NCBI RefSeq assembly: GCF_030160235.1
Contig: NZ_BSNY01000057.1
Location: 1 to 64,000 of the forward strand
Direction of reading: 5' to 3'
From: Mesorhizobium huakuii
Lineage (GTDB): Bacteria; Pseudomonadota; Alphaproteobacteria; Rhizobiales; Rhizobiaceae
DNA length: 64,000 nucleotides
This document shows, piece after piece, positions 1 through 9,139 of the stretch. Below the pieces are notes generated by a model, which had not been told where the DNA came from, did no database searches, and saw only the letters and a list, made by a program, of their open reading frames with translations. Positions within the stretch are counted from its first letter, which is position 1. The number at the start of each line of letters is the position of its first letter. A program made the position numbers and the translations under genes.

Positions 1-1
1 C

Positions 2-631
2 GCCACGCCGCCGCCCGCTCCGGCGGGCGCCACGCCCGCGGCACCGGCGGCTGCCCCGGCGACGCAGACGTCGGTACCGGTCGGCCAGAAGGCGATCTTC
101 TATGAGGAACGCACCAGCACCGCGCAGGGCTCGGCCGAGCCCGGCAGCATCGTCTGGTCGCTGGTGCAGGAATCGCCCGGCGGCGACCTGCCGCCCGAGC
201 CGGCGATCCGCGCCGAGGCGACCATCCCAGGCAAGGATATCCAGTTGCGCATGACCATCCGCCGCAACACCGACCAGACGCTGCCGGCCAGCCATATCAT
301 CGAGATGATCTTCCTGACGCCCGACGGTTTCGAGGGTGGTGGTGTCGACAACATCCTGCGCGTGGCCATGAAAAGCTCGGAGCAGGACGCCGGCAGCCCG
401 CTGATCGGCATTCCGGCCAAGATCGCCGACGGGTTCTTCCTCGTCGCGCTCAACGACACCAAGGCCGACGAGGACGCCAACATGACCTTGCTGCGCGGCC
501 AGGACTGGATCGACGTGCCGGTCGTCTACAAGACCGGACGGCGGGCGCTGCTGACGATGGAAAAAGGCATCCCCGGCGAGAAGGTGTTCGACGAGGCGAT
601 CAAGGCTTGGCAGGCGAAGACGGCGGGCTGA
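2..631 (+). CDS. Conserved alphaproteobacterial protein, C-terminal part (5' truncated)
   Basis: The reading frame is open from base 2, so the gene starts before the window. The visible part begins with a Pro/Ala/Thr-rich linker of about 30 residues. A compact domain follows, in which hydrophobic strands (HIIEMIFLTPDGF, GFFLVALND) alternate with charged segments, and it ends in an amphipathic helix. There is no catalytic motif I can name. Rhizobial genomes carry similar proteins annotated only as hypothetical, sometimes mis-labelled CheA-like. The domain probably lies outside the cytoplasm behind the flexible linker, but the N-terminus that would show a signal or membrane anchor is missing. 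Function unknown. Confidence 0.7.
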   Translation, partial: ATPPPAPAGATPAAPAAAPATQTSVPVGQKAIFYEERTSTAQGSAEPGSIVWSLVQESPGGDLPPEPAIRAEATIPGKDIQLRMTIRRNTDQTLPASHIIEMIFLTPDGFEGGGVDNILRVAMKSSEQDAGSPLIGIPAKIADGFFLVALNDTKADEDANMTLLRGQDWIDVPVVYKTGRRALLTMEKGIPGEKVFDEAIKAWQAKTAG

Positions 632-662
632 CGACGGGCGTTGCGCTCGGCTGTCGCCGTGT

Positions 663-962
663 TCAGAAGCCCCGGAACAGCATGTCCAGCGCGGCGACGA
701 TGTCGTCATGGTGCCTGGAAAGGTTGCCTTCTGGGTTCTGCAATTCAGAGGCACTGAAGGCAGACAAAAACTGTGTGACCATTACATGATCTTTGCCGTT
801 TATAGCGAAAGTCGGGTTCAGCCGCCGGCCGGGAACCGGCGCTATGTTGGGCGGCATCAAAGGAATGACGACCCTCGTGCTCAGCCCTTCAAGAAGGTCT
901 GACTGCACATCCAGCAGATAACCATCGCCCTCACCATTCCGATAGAAGTCGTAACGCGCCAT
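663..962 (-). CDS. ccdB: CcdB family toxin of a type II toxin-antitoxin system
   Basis: The 99-residue protein has the CcdB layout: an N-terminal strand MARYDFYRN, the central LLEGLSTRVVIPLMP segment typical of CcdB, and a C-terminal stretch ending in a hydrophobic/aromatic tail (ALDMLFRGF). In characterised members the C-terminal residues (W-G-I in F-plasmid CcdB) poison DNA gyrase subunit A; here the tail is F-R-G-F, so gyrase targeting is inferred. The ATG shares one base with the ccdA stop (TGATG), so translation is coupled and antitoxin is made first. Being chromosomal, the pair may be a stability or stress module. Length and order fit the family. Confidence 0.9.
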   Translation of the reverse strand: MARYDFYRNGEGDGYLLDVQSDLLEGLSTRVVIPLMPPNIAPVPGRRLNPTFAINGKDHVMVTQFLSAFSASELQNPEGNLSRHHDDIVAALDMLFRGF

Positions 963-1204
963 CAGAATGGCCGGTGTTTGGCCAATGGCAGTCCGTTGCG
1001 CCTGACATATTCATTGGAGCTTTCGATGGCTTCCTTGTTTTCTTCCTGCCATCGACGCGTTTTTTCCGCCGCTATGGCTTTCGCGATACCTGCCTCGGCA
1101 GCGCGGGAGATGTTGATGCCCAACGCCTTGGCGTCTTTGATCAATTGGGAGTCAATGGACGTGTTGACGGATGTCCTCAGAGGTTTTGGCGTCGATTCAA
1201 GCAT
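962..1204 (-). CDS. ccdA: CcdA family antitoxin
   Basis: The 80-residue protein starts with a ribbon-helix-helix region of about 45 residues (TSVNTSIDSQLIKDAKALGI is typical of CcdA). An acidic/polar C-terminal arm follows (RWQEENKEAIESSNEYVRRNG), which in the family wraps the CcdB dimer and neutralises it. The N-terminal domain normally binds operator DNA to autoregulate. An SD-like GAAGGG lies about 9 nt before the ATG. It is the first gene of the two-gene ccdAB operon, and a perfect inverted repeat lies just upstream. The family assignment is secure; cognate pairing with the downstream toxin follows from the overlap. Confidence 0.9.
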   Translation of the reverse strand: MLESTPKPLRTSVNTSIDSQLIKDAKALGINISRAAEAGIAKAIAAEKTRRWQEENKEAIESSNEYVRRNGLPLAKHRPF

Positions 1205-1216
1205 AGAAATGCCCTT

Positions 1217-1258
1217 CTTTCATGCGCATAATATACGCGCATGAAAGACCGCATGCAA
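1217..1258 (-). promoter_or_regulatory. ccdAB promoter with overlapping operator palindrome
   Basis: A perfect inverted repeat has arms CTTTCATGCGC (1217-1227) and GCGCATGAAAG (1237-1247) around a 9-bp AT-rich spacer. On the minus strand a -10 TATATT (1230-1235) lies inside the palindrome. A -35-like TTGCAT (1253-1258) sits exactly 17 bp upstream, within 5 bp of the end of the ABC-F gene. A repressor covering the palindrome would block the -10. The CcdA N-terminal RHH domain (or the CcdAB complex) is the obvious ligand. Confidence 0.75.
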
Positions 1259-1262
1259 TCGT

Positions 1263-3083
1263 TCACCCTTCCATCTCCTCGCGCAGCATCTCCAGTTCCA
1301 GCCACTCCTCCTCGAGCGCGGCCAGCGTTGCGCGCTCCTTGTCGAGGGCGGCGATGGTCTTCTGGAACGAGGCCGGATCGCGCTCGTAATAGGCCGGGTC
1401 GGCGATGTTGTTCTCCAGCCGCGAGATCGACGCGGTCACCGCCTCGATTTTCTTGGGGAGCGATTCCAGGGCGAATTTCTGCTTGAACGACAGTTTCTTC
1501 GCCGGGCCTTTCGGGGCCGCCGGCTCGCTCTTGCCTGGCGACTGGGCATCGGCGGCTTCGGCCTTGGCGCGCGCCTTGCGGTCGTCGAGCCTGGTGCCGC
1601 CGCGCTGCGCCAGCATGTCGGAATAGCCACCGGCATATTCGATCCAGCGCCCATCGCCATCCGGCGCGATCAGGCTGGTGACTGTGCGGTCGAGGAAATC
1701 GCGGTCGTGGCTGACCAGGATGACGGTGCCGGCGAAGCCGGCGACCAGTTCCTGCAGCAGTTCCAGCGTCTCCATGTCGAGATCGTTGGTCGGCTCATCG
1801 AGCACCAGGAGGTTCGCCGGCCGCGCCAGCACGCGCGCCAGGATCAGCCGCGCCCGCTCGCCGCCGGACAGTTCGCGCACCGGCGTGCGCGCTTGCTCCG
1901 GCTTGAACAGGAAATCCTTCATGTAGGAGACGACATGGCGCTGCTCGCCATTGATGACGAGGTTCTCGCCGCGCCCATCGGTAAGGTATTGCGCCAGCGT
2001 CTCCTGCGGGTCGACCGCCTCGCGCTTCTGGTCGAGCGTGGCGATTTCCAGATTGGTGCCGAGCCGCACCGAGCCGGCATCCGGTGCCAGTTCGCCGGTC
2101 AGCATCTTCAGAAGCGTCGTCTTGCCGGCGCCGTTCGGTCCGACGAGGCCGACGCGGTCACCGCGTTGGATGCGCGTCGAGAAGCCCTTGACCACGGTGA
2201 GGTCGCCAAAGCTCTTCTCGATGTTCTTGGCTTCGATCACCAGCTTGCCGGACTCGGCGGCGTCGCTCGCCACCATGGTCGCGGTGCCTTCGGCTCCCCT
2301 ATGACCGCGAAAGCGCTGGCGCATGGTCTGCAACTCGCCCAACCGGCGCATGTTGCGCTTGCGCCGCGCCGTCACGCCATAGCGCAGCCAATGCTCCTCG
2401 CGCACGATCTGGCGGCCGAGCTTGTGCTGCTCGCGCTCTTCCTCTTCCAGCACCAGGTCGCGCCATTCCTCGAAATGGCCGAAACCCTTGTCCAGCCTGC
2501 GGGTCTGGCCACGGTCGAGCCAGACGGTCGCGCGCGACACGCGCTCGAGGAAGCGGCGGTCGTGCGAGATGACGATGAGCGCCGAGGAGGTGCGCACGAG
2601 CTCTTCCTCCAGCCATTCGATGACGGACAGGTCAAGATGGTTGGTCGGCTCATCAAGCAACAGAATGTCAGGCTCCGGCGCCATGACGCGGGCCAGGGCT
2701 GCCCGCCTGGCCTCGCCGCCCGAGAGATCGCCCGGCCGCTCCTCGCCCGTGAGACCAAGATGCTCCATCAGATAGGAGGCGCGGTAGGGATCGTCGGCTG
2801 GCCCGAGCCCTGCCTCGACATAGGCACGCACAGTGGCGAAACCGTCCATGTCGGGCATCTGCGGCAGATAGCGGACGGTTGCCGAAGGCTGGCGGAAGAC
2901 CTCGCCATCCTGCGGCTCGATCAGGCCGGCGGCTATCTTGAGCAGCGTCGACTTGCCGGACCCGTTGCGGCCGACCAGCGCGATCTTGTCGCCGGCCGAC
3001 GCGGTCAAGGCGGCGCCGTCGAGCAGCGGCGTGCCGCCGAAGGTCAGTTTTATCCCGTCGAGGTTGAGAAGGGGCGGGGCCAT
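1263..3083 (-). CDS. uup: ABC-F family ATPase, Uup type
   Basis: The 606-residue soluble protein has two ABC domains in tandem and no membrane segment. The first Walker A is GRNGSGKS near residue 38, with signature LSGGE and Walker B LLLDEPTNHLD. The second Walker A is GPNGAGKT, followed by LSGGERAR and LVLDEPTNDLD. The interdomain linker is rich in Arg, as in ribosome-associated ABC-F proteins. The C-terminal 80 residues form a Lys/Glu-rich coiled coil, which is typical of Uup and in E. coli Uup binds DNA. The protein probably acts on ribosomes or branched DNA. It follows thiN with a 1-nt gap, so the two genes are likely co-transcribed. The symbol is by family resemblance. Confidence 0.85.
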   Translation of the reverse strand: MAPPLLNLDGIKLTFGGTPLLDGAALTASAGDKIALVGRNGSGKSTLLKIAAGLIEPQDGEVFRQPSATVRYLPQMPDMDGFATVRAYVEAGLGPADDPYRASYLMEHLGLTGEERPGDLSGGEARRAALARVMAPEPDILLLDEPTNHLDLSVIEWLEEELVRTSSALIVISHDRRFLERVSRATVWLDRGQTRRLDKGFGHFEEWRDLVLEEEEREQHKLGRQIVREEHWLRYGVTARRKRNMRRLGELQTMRQRFRGHRGAEGTATMVASDAAESGKLVIEAKNIEKSFGDLTVVKGFSTRIQRGDRVGLVGPNGAGKTTLLKMLTGELAPDAGSVRLGTNLEIATLDQKREAVDPQETLAQYLTDGRGENLVINGEQRHVVSYMKDFLFKPEQARTPVRELSGGERARLILARVLARPANLLVLDEPTNDLDMETLELLQELVAGFAGTVILVSHDRDFLDRTVTSLIAPDGDGRWIEYAGGYSDMLAQRGGTRLDDRKARAKAEAADAQSPGKSEPAAPKGPAKKLSFKQKFALESLPKKIEAVTASISRLENNIADPAYYERDPASFQKTIAALDKERATLAALEEEWLELEMLREEMEG

Positions 3084-3084
3084 G

Positions 3085-3744
3085 TCAGCTTTCAGGTAGT
3101 GGATAAGGATGCGCGAGCAGCAGCGCGCGGCCGTGGCCGAGCGCGATCTCGAGGCGACCCCCGTTCTTGTCGAACTTGACCTCGTTGGAAATGGTCAATG
3201 ACGAGCCGAAGGCCACCTCGACCTGGTTCAGCGGCCATTTGGCACCGGTGACGGTCAGGCCCGCAAGTTCGGAAAAGCCGAGGATCGAAAACAGCGTGCC
3301 GTCGGCATAGTCGAAACCGGCCGTTCCCAACGGCAGCGGGACACCTTCCTGGGCGCCGCTGGTCAGCAGCACCTCCGTCCCGGCCTCGGCCAGCCGCAGG
3401 GCGAGCGCCAGATGCAGGAAAGCGTGGTCGGCGCGCTTGCCGCCGAACGCGCCTGCCAGCACCAGGCGGGTCGCGCCGCGCTCGAGGGCCGCGGCGATCG
3501 CGAGTTCGCCGTCGGTCTTGTCCTTTTCCGCCGGGAAAGTCCGGCGGGGCACCGCGGCAAGGTCGGCGGGCAGATCGGCCGGCACGGAATCGAAATCGCC
3601 TACCCACAGTTCCGGCACAAGGCCCAGCAGCCGGGCGTGGCCGATGCCGGCGTCGGCGGCGATGACGCGCGAGCCTTCGACCTGACGGTCAAGCCGGGGC
3701 GTGCGGACGAGATCGCCGCCAAGCAGGATGGTGAATGTGCTCAT
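3085..3744 (-). CDS. thiN: Thiamine pyrophosphokinase (thiamine diphosphokinase)
   Basis: The 219-residue cytosolic enzyme should transfer pyrophosphate from ATP to thiamine, giving TPP. Family landmarks are visible: the early ADAG ([14 protein letters not shown]), the acidic WVGDFDSV motif, [10 protein letters not shown], and [15 protein letters not shown], which together form the catalytic and Mg-ATP site. The C-terminal half has the thiamine-binding strands ([17 protein letters not shown]). It is divergent from the TPP-riboswitch-controlled thiBPQ transporter across a 246-bp gap, so uptake and activation of thiamine are encoded together. It is transcribed towards uup (1-nt gap). No ThiE/ThiC-type biosynthetic gene is present here, so this is the salvage branch. 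Confidence 0.92.
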   Translation of the reverse strand: MSTFTILLGGDLVRTPRLDRQVEGSRVIAADAGIGHARLLGLVPELWVGDFDSVPADLPADLAAVPRRTFPAEKDKTDGELAIAAALERGATRLVLAGAFGGKRADHAFLHLALALRLAEAGTEVLLTSGAQEGVPLPLGTAGFDYADGTLFSILGFSELAGLTVTGAKWPLNQVEVAFGSSLTISNEVKFDKNGGRLEIALGHGRALLLAHPYPLPES

Positions 3745-3835
3745 ATCCGGTGGCCTGTACCAGCCCGGCAGCGGAAACGGAAGGCCGGCAAACTGCCACT
3801 TGCGCCGTTCCTCGGCCCGGCCTATGTGTCGAAGC

Positions 3836-3937
3836 GCTCTAACGGGGTGCCGGACGCGATCTTCGCGGACCGGCTGAGAGGCAGTCTCGCCAACCCGCTG
3901 AACCTGATCCGGTTTGTACCGGCGGAGGGATTAGACG
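3836..3937 (+). ncRNA. TPP riboswitch (THI element) in the thiB leader
   Basis: The conserved blocks appear in order: GGGGTGCC (3844-3851), CTGAGA (3873-3878), ACCCGCTGAACCTGATCCGG (from about 3893) and ACCGGCGGAGGGA (to about 3930). A closing P1 helix can form between TCTAA (3838-3842) and TTAGA (3931-3935). The element ends about 53 nt before the thiB ATG, and the SD AAGGAGG lies at 3979-3985. There is no clear U-tract terminator after the aptamer, so control may be at translation initiation, as is common in this class of bacteria. Confidence 0.96.
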
Positions 3938-3990
3938 TTTCGGACAGTCCGACGCCTCAATTCCTTTCAATTCGAACGAAGGAGGCGCCG

Positions 3991-4989
3991 ATGCGCACGC
4001 TTTTATACGCTCTTGTCTCGACCATGGTCGTGGCACTGTCCGGGCCGGCCTTGGCCAAGGACAAGCTCACTGTCTACACCTATGAGAGCTTCACCGCCGA
4101 CTGGGGTCCGGGCCCGGTGGTGAAGAAGGAATTCGAAGCCGAATGCGGCTGCGATGTCGAGTTCGTCTCGGTCGCCGATGGCGTCGCCCTGCTCAACCGC
4201 GTCAAGCTCGAAGGCGCGTCGACCAAGGCCGATATCGTGCTCGGCCTCGACACCAATCTTACCGCCGATGCCAAGGCCAGCGGGTTGTTCGCCCCGCATG
4301 GCGCGGTCTCCGATGTCAACGTGCCCGGTGGCTGGAGCGACGACACTTTTGTTCCCTTCGACTACGGCTACTTCGCCGTCGTCTACGACACTGAAAAGCT
4401 GAAGAGCCCGCCCAAGAGCCTGAAGGAACTGGTCGAAGGCAGTGCCAACGACAAGATCGTCATCCAGGATCCACGCACCTCGACGCCGGGTCTCGGCCTG
4501 CTGTTGTGGGTGAAGTCGGTCTATGGCGACAAGGCGCCGGAAGCCTGGGCCAAGCTCAAGGCCAAGGTGCTGACCGTGACGCCGGGCTGGAGCGAGGCCT
4601 ATGGCCTGTTCACCAAGGGCGAGGCGCCGATGGTGCTGTCCTATACGACCTCGCCGGCCTACCACATGGTCGCCGAGAACACGCAGCGCTACCAGGCCGC
4701 TTCCTTCGAGGAGGGCGAGTATCTGCAGATCGAGGTCGCCGGCATCACCACGACCGGCGCCAAGAATCCGCTGGCGGCAAAGTTCATCGCCTTCATGACC
4801 GGGCCGAAATTCCAGGACGCGATCCCCGAGACCAACTGGATGTTCCCGGCAGGGAAGACCGACAAGCCGCTCAATCCGGCCTTCGACAAACTGGTCAAGC
4901 CGACCAAGACCCTGCTGTTCAGCCCCGAAGAGGTCGCGGCAAACCGCAAGGCCTGGGTGGATGAATGGCTGGCGGTGATGAGCAAATAG
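3991..4989 (+). CDS. thiB: Thiamine ABC transporter, periplasmic substrate-binding protein
   Basis: The 332-residue protein has a cleavable signal peptide ([19 protein letters not shown], then [12 protein letters not shown]). It shows the ThiB/iron-type SBP fold with [35 protein letters not shown] and [11 protein letters not shown], residues typical of the thiamine-binding cleft. I set the start at the ATG preceded by AAGGAGG; the same frame is open further upstream only through the riboswitch. It is the first gene of thiBPQ. Control by TPP through the riboswitch is strongly expected. It captures thiamine, and probably its phosphates, in the periplasm and delivers them to ThiP. Confidence 0.95.
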   Translation: MRTLLYALVSTMVVALSGPALAKDKLTVYTYESFTADWGPGPVVKKEFEAECGCDVEFVSVADGVALLNRVKLEGASTKADIVLGLDTNLTADAKASGLFAPHGAVSDVNVPGGWSDDTFVPFDYGYFAVVYDTEKLKSPPKSLKELVEGSANDKIVIQDPRTSTPGLGLLLWVKSVYGDKAPEAWAKLKAKVLTVTPGWSEAYGLFTKGEAPMVLSYTTSPAYHMVAENTQRYQAASFEEGEYLQIEVAGITTTGAKNPLAAKFIAFMTGPKFQDAIPETNWMFPAGKTDKPLNPAFDKLVKPTKTLLFSPEEVAANRKAWVDEWLAVMSK

Positions 4990-4997
4990 GCAGGGTG

Positions 4998-6623
4998 GTG
5001 ACGCCGGCGCAAACCATGGATTCACGCGTTAGCGCCGGCATCATTGCGCTCGCCGCGATCACGTTGCTGATCGGCGGCGCGTTTGCGGGTCTGCTTGTCG
5101 AAGGCGCCCATGATTTCTCCGGCGCCTGGGGGGCCTTTGATCCCTACCTGCTGCGCGTCGTGCGCTTCACACTCTGGCAGGCCATCCTCTCGACCCTGCT
5201 TTCTGTTGTGCCGGCGCTGTTCGTGGCACGTGCCCTGTCGCGGCATCCACGTTTTTTCGGCCGCGCTTTCATCCTGCAGCTGTTCGCGGTGCCGCTGGCG
5301 CTGCCGGCGATCGTCGCGGCGCTCGGCATATTGGCGCTCTATGGTCGCGCCGGTTATTTCGCCGGGCTGTTCAGCGCCGTCGGCGGCCAGGATTGGCCAG
5401 GCATCTATGGCCTGTCCGGCATTCTCGTCGCCCATGTCTTCTTCAACCTGCCACTGGCGACGCGGCTATTCCTCGAGGCGCTGCAGACCATTCCCGCCGA
5501 CCAGTGGCGGCTGGCAAGCCAGCTCGGCATGGCGGCGCGGCCGGCTTTCCGGCTGATCGAATGGCCGACGCTACGCGCCGCTCTGCCCGGCGTTGCCGGG
5601 CTGGTCTTCATGCTCTGCATCACCTCCTTCACAATCGTCTTGACGCTTGGCGGCGGCCCGGCGGCGACAACGCTGGAGGTCGGGATCTACCAGGCACTGC
5701 GCTTCGATTTCGATCCGGCGCGGGCGGTCGCGCTGACGTTGCTGCAGATCGGCTTGACCTTCATCGTGGTGCTGGCGCTGACCCGGCTTGGTGCCAATGT
5801 CGTCGGCGACACCAACCTGCCGGTCGCGCCGCGCCGCTATCTCTCCGTCAACGGGACCGAAACCACACTGAACGCCGCGCTCATCGTGCTGGCGCTGCTG
5901 TTCGTTGTCGGACCGATGGCGGCCACGGTGCTCGCCGGGTTGGGCGCCGATCTCGGCCGGCTCGCCGGCGAGGCCACTGTCCGGCAGGCGACGCTGACCA
6001 GTGCTGTGCTCGCGTTCCTGTCGGCGCTGCTTTCGGTGATGCTGTCGCTGGCGCTGACCATGGCGCGACGGGCACTCGCGCTGAACCGCCGCGCCGGTCC
6101 GAGAACACTGCTCGAACATGCCACGGATACCGGCGCCGGTTTTGTGCTGGTCGTGCCGCCGATCGTGATCGGCGCCGGCTGGTTCCTGCTGCTGCGCCAT
6201 GCCGGCGATGTCTTCGCCATCGCCCCGGTCATGGTCGTCACCGTCAATTCCGTCATGGCGATGCCTTTCGCGCTGCGCGCCATCCGTCCCGCTTATGACG
6301 CGGCGAGCGAGCGCCACGAACGGCTCTGCGCGCAGCTTGGCATTTCCGGCTGGGCGAGGCTGCGGCTGGTCGACTGGCCGTCATTGCGGCGCCCGCTCGC
6401 TACAGCCTTCGCCTTCGCCATGGCGCTGTCGCTCGGCGATCTCGGCGTCATCGCATTGTTCGGCAGTGATTCCGTGCAGACCTTGCCCTACCTTCTCCTG
6501 GCGCGCATGGGCAGCTACCGCACGCAGGACGCCGCCGGCCTGGCGCTGTTGCTCGGCCTCGTCTGCCTCGCCCTGGTGCTGGCGGCGGACTGGCTGGGAA
6601 GACACAAGGTCCGAAATGTCTGA
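4998..6623 (+). CDS. thiP: Thiamine ABC transporter, permease
   Basis: This is a large inner-membrane protein of about 541 residues made of two homologous halves. Each half carries a binding-protein-dependent permease (EAA-type) region: [19 protein letters not shown] in the first half and [19 protein letters not shown] in the second. These couple to the ATPase. About 12 hydrophobic segments are visible, as expected for ThiP. The start is uncertain: GTG 4998 has a weak AGG upstream; ATG 5016 and ATG 4965 (overlapping thiB) are possible. It lies directly after thiB and overlaps thiQ by 8 nt. It moves thiamine across the inner membrane using energy from ThiQ. Confidence 0.93.
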   Translation: MTPAQTMDSRVSAGIIALAAITLLIGGAFAGLLVEGAHDFSGAWGAFDPYLLRVVRFTLWQAILSTLLSVVPALFVARALSRHPRFFGRAFILQLFAVPLALPAIVAALGILALYGRAGYFAGLFSAVGGQDWPGIYGLSGILVAHVFFNLPLATRLFLEALQTIPADQWRLASQLGMAARPAFRLIEWPTLRAALPGVAGLVFMLCITSFTIVLTLGGGPAATTLEVGIYQALRFDFDPARAVALTLLQIGLTFIVVLALTRLGANVVGDTNLPVAPRRYLSVNGTETTLNAALIVLALLFVVGPMAATVLAGLGADLGRLAGEATVRQATLTSAVLAFLSALLSVMLSLALTMARRALALNRRAGPRTLLEHATDTGAGFVLVVPPIVIGAGWFLLLRHAGDVFAIAPVMVVTVNSVMAMPFALRAIRPAYDAASERHERLCAQLGISGWARLRLVDWPSLRRPLATAFAFAMALSLGDLGVIALFGSDSVQTLPYLLLARMGSYRTQDAAGLALLLGLVCLALVLAADWLGRHKVRNV

Positions 6624-7392
6624 ATGGGCGATGAGAGGGAAGGGCGTTCCGGTGCGGCTGGAAAAGGTCTCGTTCAGCTATGGCGAGGCGCCGCTCACCT
6701 TCGATGTCGCCTTCGCGGCGGCGGAAATCACCGCCATCATGGGGCCGAGCGGTTCGGGCAAGTCGACGCTGCTCAACCTTGTCGCCGGCTTCGAGACACC
6801 GCAGTCGGGCCGCGTGCTGATCGGCGGGGCCGATGTCGGCGCCGATCCTCCGTCCGCGCGGCCGGTGTCGATGGTGTTTCAGGAAAACAACCTTTTTGGC
6901 CATCTCTCCGTCGAGCAGAATGTCGGTCTCGGCCGCTCAGCGTCGCTGCGGCTGACCGAAGCCGATCGAATCGCCATCGCCGAGGCGTTGGAACGCACAG
7001 GGCTCAGCGGCAAGGAAAGACGCTTGCCGCGCGAGCTCTCCGGCGGCGAACGGCAGCGTGTCGCGTTGGCGCGCGTGCTGGTGCGCGATCGCCCGGTGCT
7101 GCTGCTCGACGAGCCCTTCGCTTCGCTCGGGCCCGCCTTGCGCGATGATATGCTCGACCTGGTTGCCGGTGTGCATGCGGAGCGCGGCATGACGGTGCTG
7201 TTCGTCACGCACCAGCCGGAGGATGCCCGCCGTATCGGCCAGAATCTGGTGTTTCTGAACAATGGCACCGTGGCGGCCACCGGCAGCGCGGACGATTTCT
7301 TCGCCGGGGCTGGTCCCGAAGCTTTCCGGCGCTATATCGGTGCAAGTGCCGGCAATGCCGTATCACGAGATATTGCCCGGAAGCGGACATAA
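6616..7392 (+). CDS. thiQ: Thiamine ABC transporter, ATP-binding protein
   Basis: The 258-residue ATPase has Walker [10 protein letters not shown] near residue 44, Q-loop [13 protein letters not shown], signature [15 protein letters not shown], Walker [12 protein letters not shown] and the switch histidine in [14 protein letters not shown] after the Q-loop is characteristic of ThiQ. The start ATG at 6616 overlaps the end of thiP, as expected for a coupled operon. A longer reading of the frame reaching back into thiP is spurious. It is the last gene of thiBPQ and is followed by a strong hairpin with a T-run about 100 nt downstream. Confidence 0.95.
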   Translation: MSEWAMRGKGVPVRLEKVSFSYGEAPLTFDVAFAAAEITAIMGPSGSGKSTLLNLVAGFETPQSGRVLIGGADVGADPPSARPVSMVFQENNLFGHLSVEQNVGLGRSASLRLTEADRIAIAEALERTGLSGKERRLPRELSGGERQRVALARVLVRDRPVLLLDEPFASLGPALRDDMLDLVAGVHAERGMTVLFVTHQPEDARRIGQNLVFLNNGTVAATGSADDFFAGAGPEAFRRYIGASAGNAVSRDIARKRT

Positions 7393-7493
7393 TTTACGGT
7401 CAAACCGGCATCAGGCAACGGGGCGCTTGCTTGCCATGGCAGAAGTAGTGTGGCTAGGTCCGCCCTATTGGTCCGGCACAAGCCGTGATTTGC

Positions 7494-7554
7494 CTACGGT
7501 ACCCGTCACACGCCCCGAGGGACGTGTGACGGGTACCGTAGAAATTTGTTTTTT
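7494..7554 (+). terminator. Long perfect hairpin with T-rich tail after thiBPQ
   Basis: Two perfect 19-bp arms, CTACGGTACCCGTCACACG (7494-7512) and its complement (7523-7541), flank a 10-nt loop. The tail AAATTTGTTTTTTG follows. This is a strong intrinsic-terminator shape for thiBPQ. The stem is unusually long and perfect for a terminator, so it could also be a copy of a palindromic repeat. The next gene, on the same strand, begins 98 nt later. Confidence 0.7.
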
Positions 7555-7651
7555 GCGCATGACAGGTTCCGGAGATCGCCCCCGATCTTCGTGGTCATGC
7601 GCCGGGACCTGAAAGGAAGCCGTCCTGGCGATCGGCGTCGACAAGCTACGA

Positions 7652-9121
7652 ATGAATCCGCTGGCGCGCTTTCTGGCGCTGGCCGGCTTTGCCGTGGCGC
7701 TCGCAAGCTGCCAGATGTTCACGCCTCCGGAGGTCCAGGAATCCGGTTTCCAGCCCTCCGACAGGCCGATCACGGTCGACAATGTCGGCGCCAACAACAA
7801 GCTCGCCGAACTCGCCAAGGCGCAGCATCCGCGCATCCTGGCGACCTATGGCGGCGAATATTCCGATCCCAAGCTCGAGCGCATGGTCGCCAAGGTGGTC
7901 GGCAATCTGACCGTCGTGTCGGCGAATCCTACCCAGACCTACCGCATCACCATCCTCAATTCGCCCAACGTCAACGCATTCGCGCTGCCGGGTGGCTATC
8001 TCTACATCACGCGCGGCCTGCTGGCGCTGGCCAATGATTCGTCCGAGCTCGCCGCCGTCATTGCGCATGAGATGGGCCACGTCACCGCCAACCATGGTCT
8101 GCAGCGCCAGCAGCTGGAGGCCGAGGAAGGCTTGGCGACCAAGGTGGTTTCGGACGTGCTCGGCGACAGCCCGACCGCCAAGGCGGCTTTGATCCGCGGC
8201 AAGCTTCGGCTGGCGCAGTTCTCGCGCAATCAGGAGCTCGAGGCCGACGCCATCGGCATCAAGTCGATCGGCGAAGCCGGCTACGATCCTTATGCCGCCG
8301 GCCGCTTCCTGCAGTCGATGTCGGCCTATACCGATTTCCGTTCGATCAGCGGCGCCACCGACGCCAGTCTCGACTTCCTGGCGACGCACCCCAACACGCC
8401 GCAGCGCATCGATCTGGCGCAGCGTCATGCCCGCCAGTTCGGCGCGCCCGGCGTCGGCACGCGCGACCGCGATTCCTTCCTCGCCGGTGTAGACGGCCTG
8501 CTCTATGGCGACACGCCGGAGGAAGGCTATGTGCGCGGCGAGACGTTCCTGCATCCGGGCCTCGGCGTGTCGTTCACGGTGCCGGACGGCTTCATCATCG
8601 ACAATTCGGCGGCGGCGGTGACGGCGACCGGGCCGGGCGACATAGCGATCCGCTTCGACGGCGTTTCGATCGACAAGAACCGCGCCCTGACCGACTACAT
8701 CAGAAGCGGCTGGGTGGCTGGTCTCGACGATAGCAGCGTCAAGCAGGAAACCATCAACGGCAACGAGGCGGCGACCGCGCATGCCGGCGCCGAAGGCTGG
8801 CAGTTCGACATTGCGGTAATCCGTGCCGGCGGCCAGGTCTACCGGCTGCTGACCGCCGCGCCCTCGGCCAGCACCTCGCTGGAAACAGTGGCGCGCTCGG
8901 TCAGCGGGTCGTTCCGCATCCTGAGTGCTGCTGAAAAGGCGGCCCTGAAGCCGCTGCATATCCGGGTGCTCACCGTGCAGCCGGGCCAGACCATGGGCTC
9001 GCTCGCCGCGCAGATGGTCGGCGTCGATCGTAAGCTCGACCTGTTCCGGGTGCTCAACGCGCTGTCGCCGGGTGCCGCGGTTTCGGCCGGCGACAAGGTC
9101 AAGATCGTCACCGACAAATAA
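7652..9121 (+). CDS. M48 family zinc metalloprotease lipoprotein with LysM-like C-terminus
   Basis: The 489-residue protein has a lipoprotein signal (FAVALASC, lipobox LASC), so it should be anchored on the periplasmic side. The M48 zinc site HEMGH (AAVIAHEMGHVTANH) lies near residue 137, with the third ligand in ELEADAIGI. The second half has a beta-rich domain. The last 55 residues (VQPGQTMGSLAAQM...AGDKVKIV) look like a degenerate LysM or peptidoglycan-binding module. Relatives (BepA/YfgC, LoiP) degrade or chaperone misassembled outer-membrane proteins. It is convergent with rpoH, with an 18-bp gap. The family is certain; the substrate is inferred. Confidence 0.9.
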   Translation: MNPLARFLALAGFAVALASCQMFTPPEVQESGFQPSDRPITVDNVGANNKLAELAKAQHPRILATYGGEYSDPKLERMVAKVVGNLTVVSANPTQTYRITILNSPNVNAFALPGGYLYITRGLLALANDSSELAAVIAHEMGHVTANHGLQRQQLEAEEGLATKVVSDVLGDSPTAKAALIRGKLRLAQFSRNQELEADAIGIKSIGEAGYDPYAAGRFLQSMSAYTDFRSISGATDASLDFLATHPNTPQRIDLAQRHARQFGAPGVGTRDRDSFLAGVDGLLYGDTPEEGYVRGETFLHPGLGVSFTVPDGFIIDNSAAAVTATGPGDIAIRFDGVSIDKNRALTDYIRSGWVAGLDDSSVKQETINGNEAATAHAGAEGWQFDIAVIRAGGQVYRLLTAAPSASTSLETVARSVSGSFRILSAAEKAALKPLHIRVLTVQPGQTMGSLAAQMVGVDRKLDLFRVLNALSPGAAVSAGDKVKIVTDK

Positions 9122-9139
9122 GACTCGGTTTGCGCGAAT

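Noticed and set aside
1707-3179. Plus-strand 490-codon frame across uup
   Set aside because: It is antisense to an ABC-F gene with full Walker and signature motifs on the minus strand.
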